Source of the DNA: Aurantimonadaceae bacterium
GTDB lineage: Bacteria > Pseudomonadota > Alphaproteobacteria > Rhizobiales > Rhizobiaceae
Reading direction: 5' to 3'
DNA: 33,293 bases
Assembly (NCBI GenBank): GCA_947474855.1
Contig: CANJKV010000020.1
Coordinates: forward strand, 1 to 33,293
Made by a program: the position numbers and the translations under genes. Positions 32,629-33,293 of this stretch are shown here, in pieces. The stretch's first letter is position 1, and each line of letters opens with the position of its first letter. Below the pieces are notes generated by a model. That model did no database searches, was not told where the DNA came from, and saw nothing but the letters and a program-made list of their open reading frames with translations.

Positions 32629-33293
32629 ATGGAAACCAGAGCCAACTACGTCCGCGTCGGCCTCTTCACGATCGTCGTCCTCCTGCTGGCCATCGGCTTC
32701 ACCTACTGGGCCGTGTTCTCGCAGCGCGGCTCGGAGCGGATCCCGCTGATCGTGCGCATCGAGGGATCGGTCCAGGGTCTCCAGCAGGGCAGCCAGGTTC
32801 TCTTCAACGGCCTGCCGGTCGGTCTCGTCACGTCCCTTCGGATCGACCCGAACAATCCGCGCGTGGTGATCGCCAACACGGAGATCGACCCCGGCGTGCC
32901 GATCCGCACCTCGACGGAAGCGAGCCTCGGCATCCAGGGCCTCACCGGCTTCGCCTTCATCGGCCTGCGCGGCGGCCGCACGGACGATCGCGACATCGTC
33001 GCCTCGGCGCTCGAGCAGGGCACGGTGCCGGTGATCACCGCGCGCCCCTCGGAAGTCACCGACATCCTGGCGACGGCACGCGACATCGCCGACCGCACCA
33101 ACTCCATCCTGGGCGAATTCGAGAACCTCGTCGGCACGCTCAGCCCGTCCGTTCGCACCACGGTCGAGAACGTCGCGGCGACCTCCGAGAACGTGAACCG
33201 CTTCACCGCCTCGCTCGCCAACAATTCCGACGACATCGACAACTTCCTCGACAGCCTCGGCCAGCTCGCGAACACGGCGAACACCGTCGCGGA
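32629..33293 (+). CDS. MCE-domain protein MlaD (3' end outside window)
   Basis: Only the first 221 residues are inside the window. A membrane anchor occupies about residues 10-30 (GLFTIVVLLLAIGFTYWAVF). An MCE/MlaD domain follows (about 38-115, VQGLQQGSQVLFNGLPVGLV, then TSTEASLGIQGLTGFAFIGL). A long helical part with repeated amphipathic heptads comes next (LATARDIADRTNSI). It binds phospholipid at the periplasmic side and presents it to MlaE. AAGGAG lies 10 nt before the ATG. The longer coiled-coil tail resembles the PqiB/Mce type of rhizobia. Confidence 0.9.
   Translation, partial: METRANYVRVGLFTIVVLLLAIGFTYWAVFSQRGSERIPLIVRIEGSVQGLQQGSQVLFNGLPVGLVTSLRIDPNNPRVVIANTEIDPGVPIRTSTEASLGIQGLTGFAFIGLRGGRTDDRDIVASALEQGTVPVITARPSEVTDILATARDIADRTNSILGEFENLVGTLSPSVRTTVENVAATSENVNRFTASLANNSDDIDNFLDSLGQLANTANTVA

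Noticed and set aside
1-33293. CRISPR arrays or rRNA genes
   Set aside because: I saw no regularly spaced repeats of 25-40 bp and no rRNA-like sequence.

Overview
The window reads as a high-GC alphaproteobacterial chromosome, most likely Hyphomicrobiales (Rhizobiales). This rests on the right two thirds, which carry gph, rpiA, a DUF2059 protein, gor, class II DAHP synthase, a DUF2865 protein, a malic enzyme fused to a phosphotransacetylase-like domain, and a STAS-MlaE/MlaF/MlaD transporter. No 16S gene is present, so genus is not assigned.

Positions 1 to about 11557 are an accessory island. It ends at the 3' end of a tRNA-Val(CAC) gene (11558-11632, minus strand). Next to it sit a tyrosine recombinase (10349-11479), a small excisionase-like HTH protein (10122-10511) and a divergent HTH regulator (9613-9972). 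The far end of the island lies beyond the left edge of the window. From left to right the island holds: an IS3-family element of IS407 type whose left end is cut by the window edge; a decayed stretch with a P-loop relic (1431-1523); a DUF5664 dATP/dGTP diphosphohydrolase-type gene (2025-2477); a small basic protein; a two-gene Kiwa-type defence operon (kwaA/kwaB, 2950-4350) whose promoter region contains an exact alphaproteobacterial LexA box (GTTC-N7-GTTC); the 3' remnant of a DNA adenine methylase; and a minus-strand operon of nine tightly packed genes (4680-9503).

That nine-gene operon is the least explained part. It starts with a Lon-like AAA+ ATPase lacking a protease domain. Then come a small ribbon-helix-helix-like protein, a 75-aa protein, a calcineurin-like metallophosphoesterase, four unrecognised proteins of 196, 96, 38 and 57 aa, and a 205-aa frame with an internal signal-peptide start. 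Six of the eight junctions are 4-nt ATGA or GTGA overlaps, so it looks like one translationally coupled unit. Two 14-nt direct repeats spaced 22 bp apart lie just upstream of it, next to the HTH regulator gene.

From 11558 to the right end the gene content is ordinary core metabolism: gph divergent from rpiA; the DUF2059 protein closed by a strong terminator; gor and a gamma-glutamylcyclotransferase-like gene; class II DAHP synthase with a GFA-family gene; a YgiD-type dioxygenase; a convergent DedA protein; an MFS transporter and gltX; the DUF2865 protein and malic enzyme on the minus strand; an LpxH-like phosphoesterase with a GT4 glycosyltransferase; an MFS transporter convergent with a dipeptide epimerase; and an Mla-type lipid transport operon cut by the right edge.
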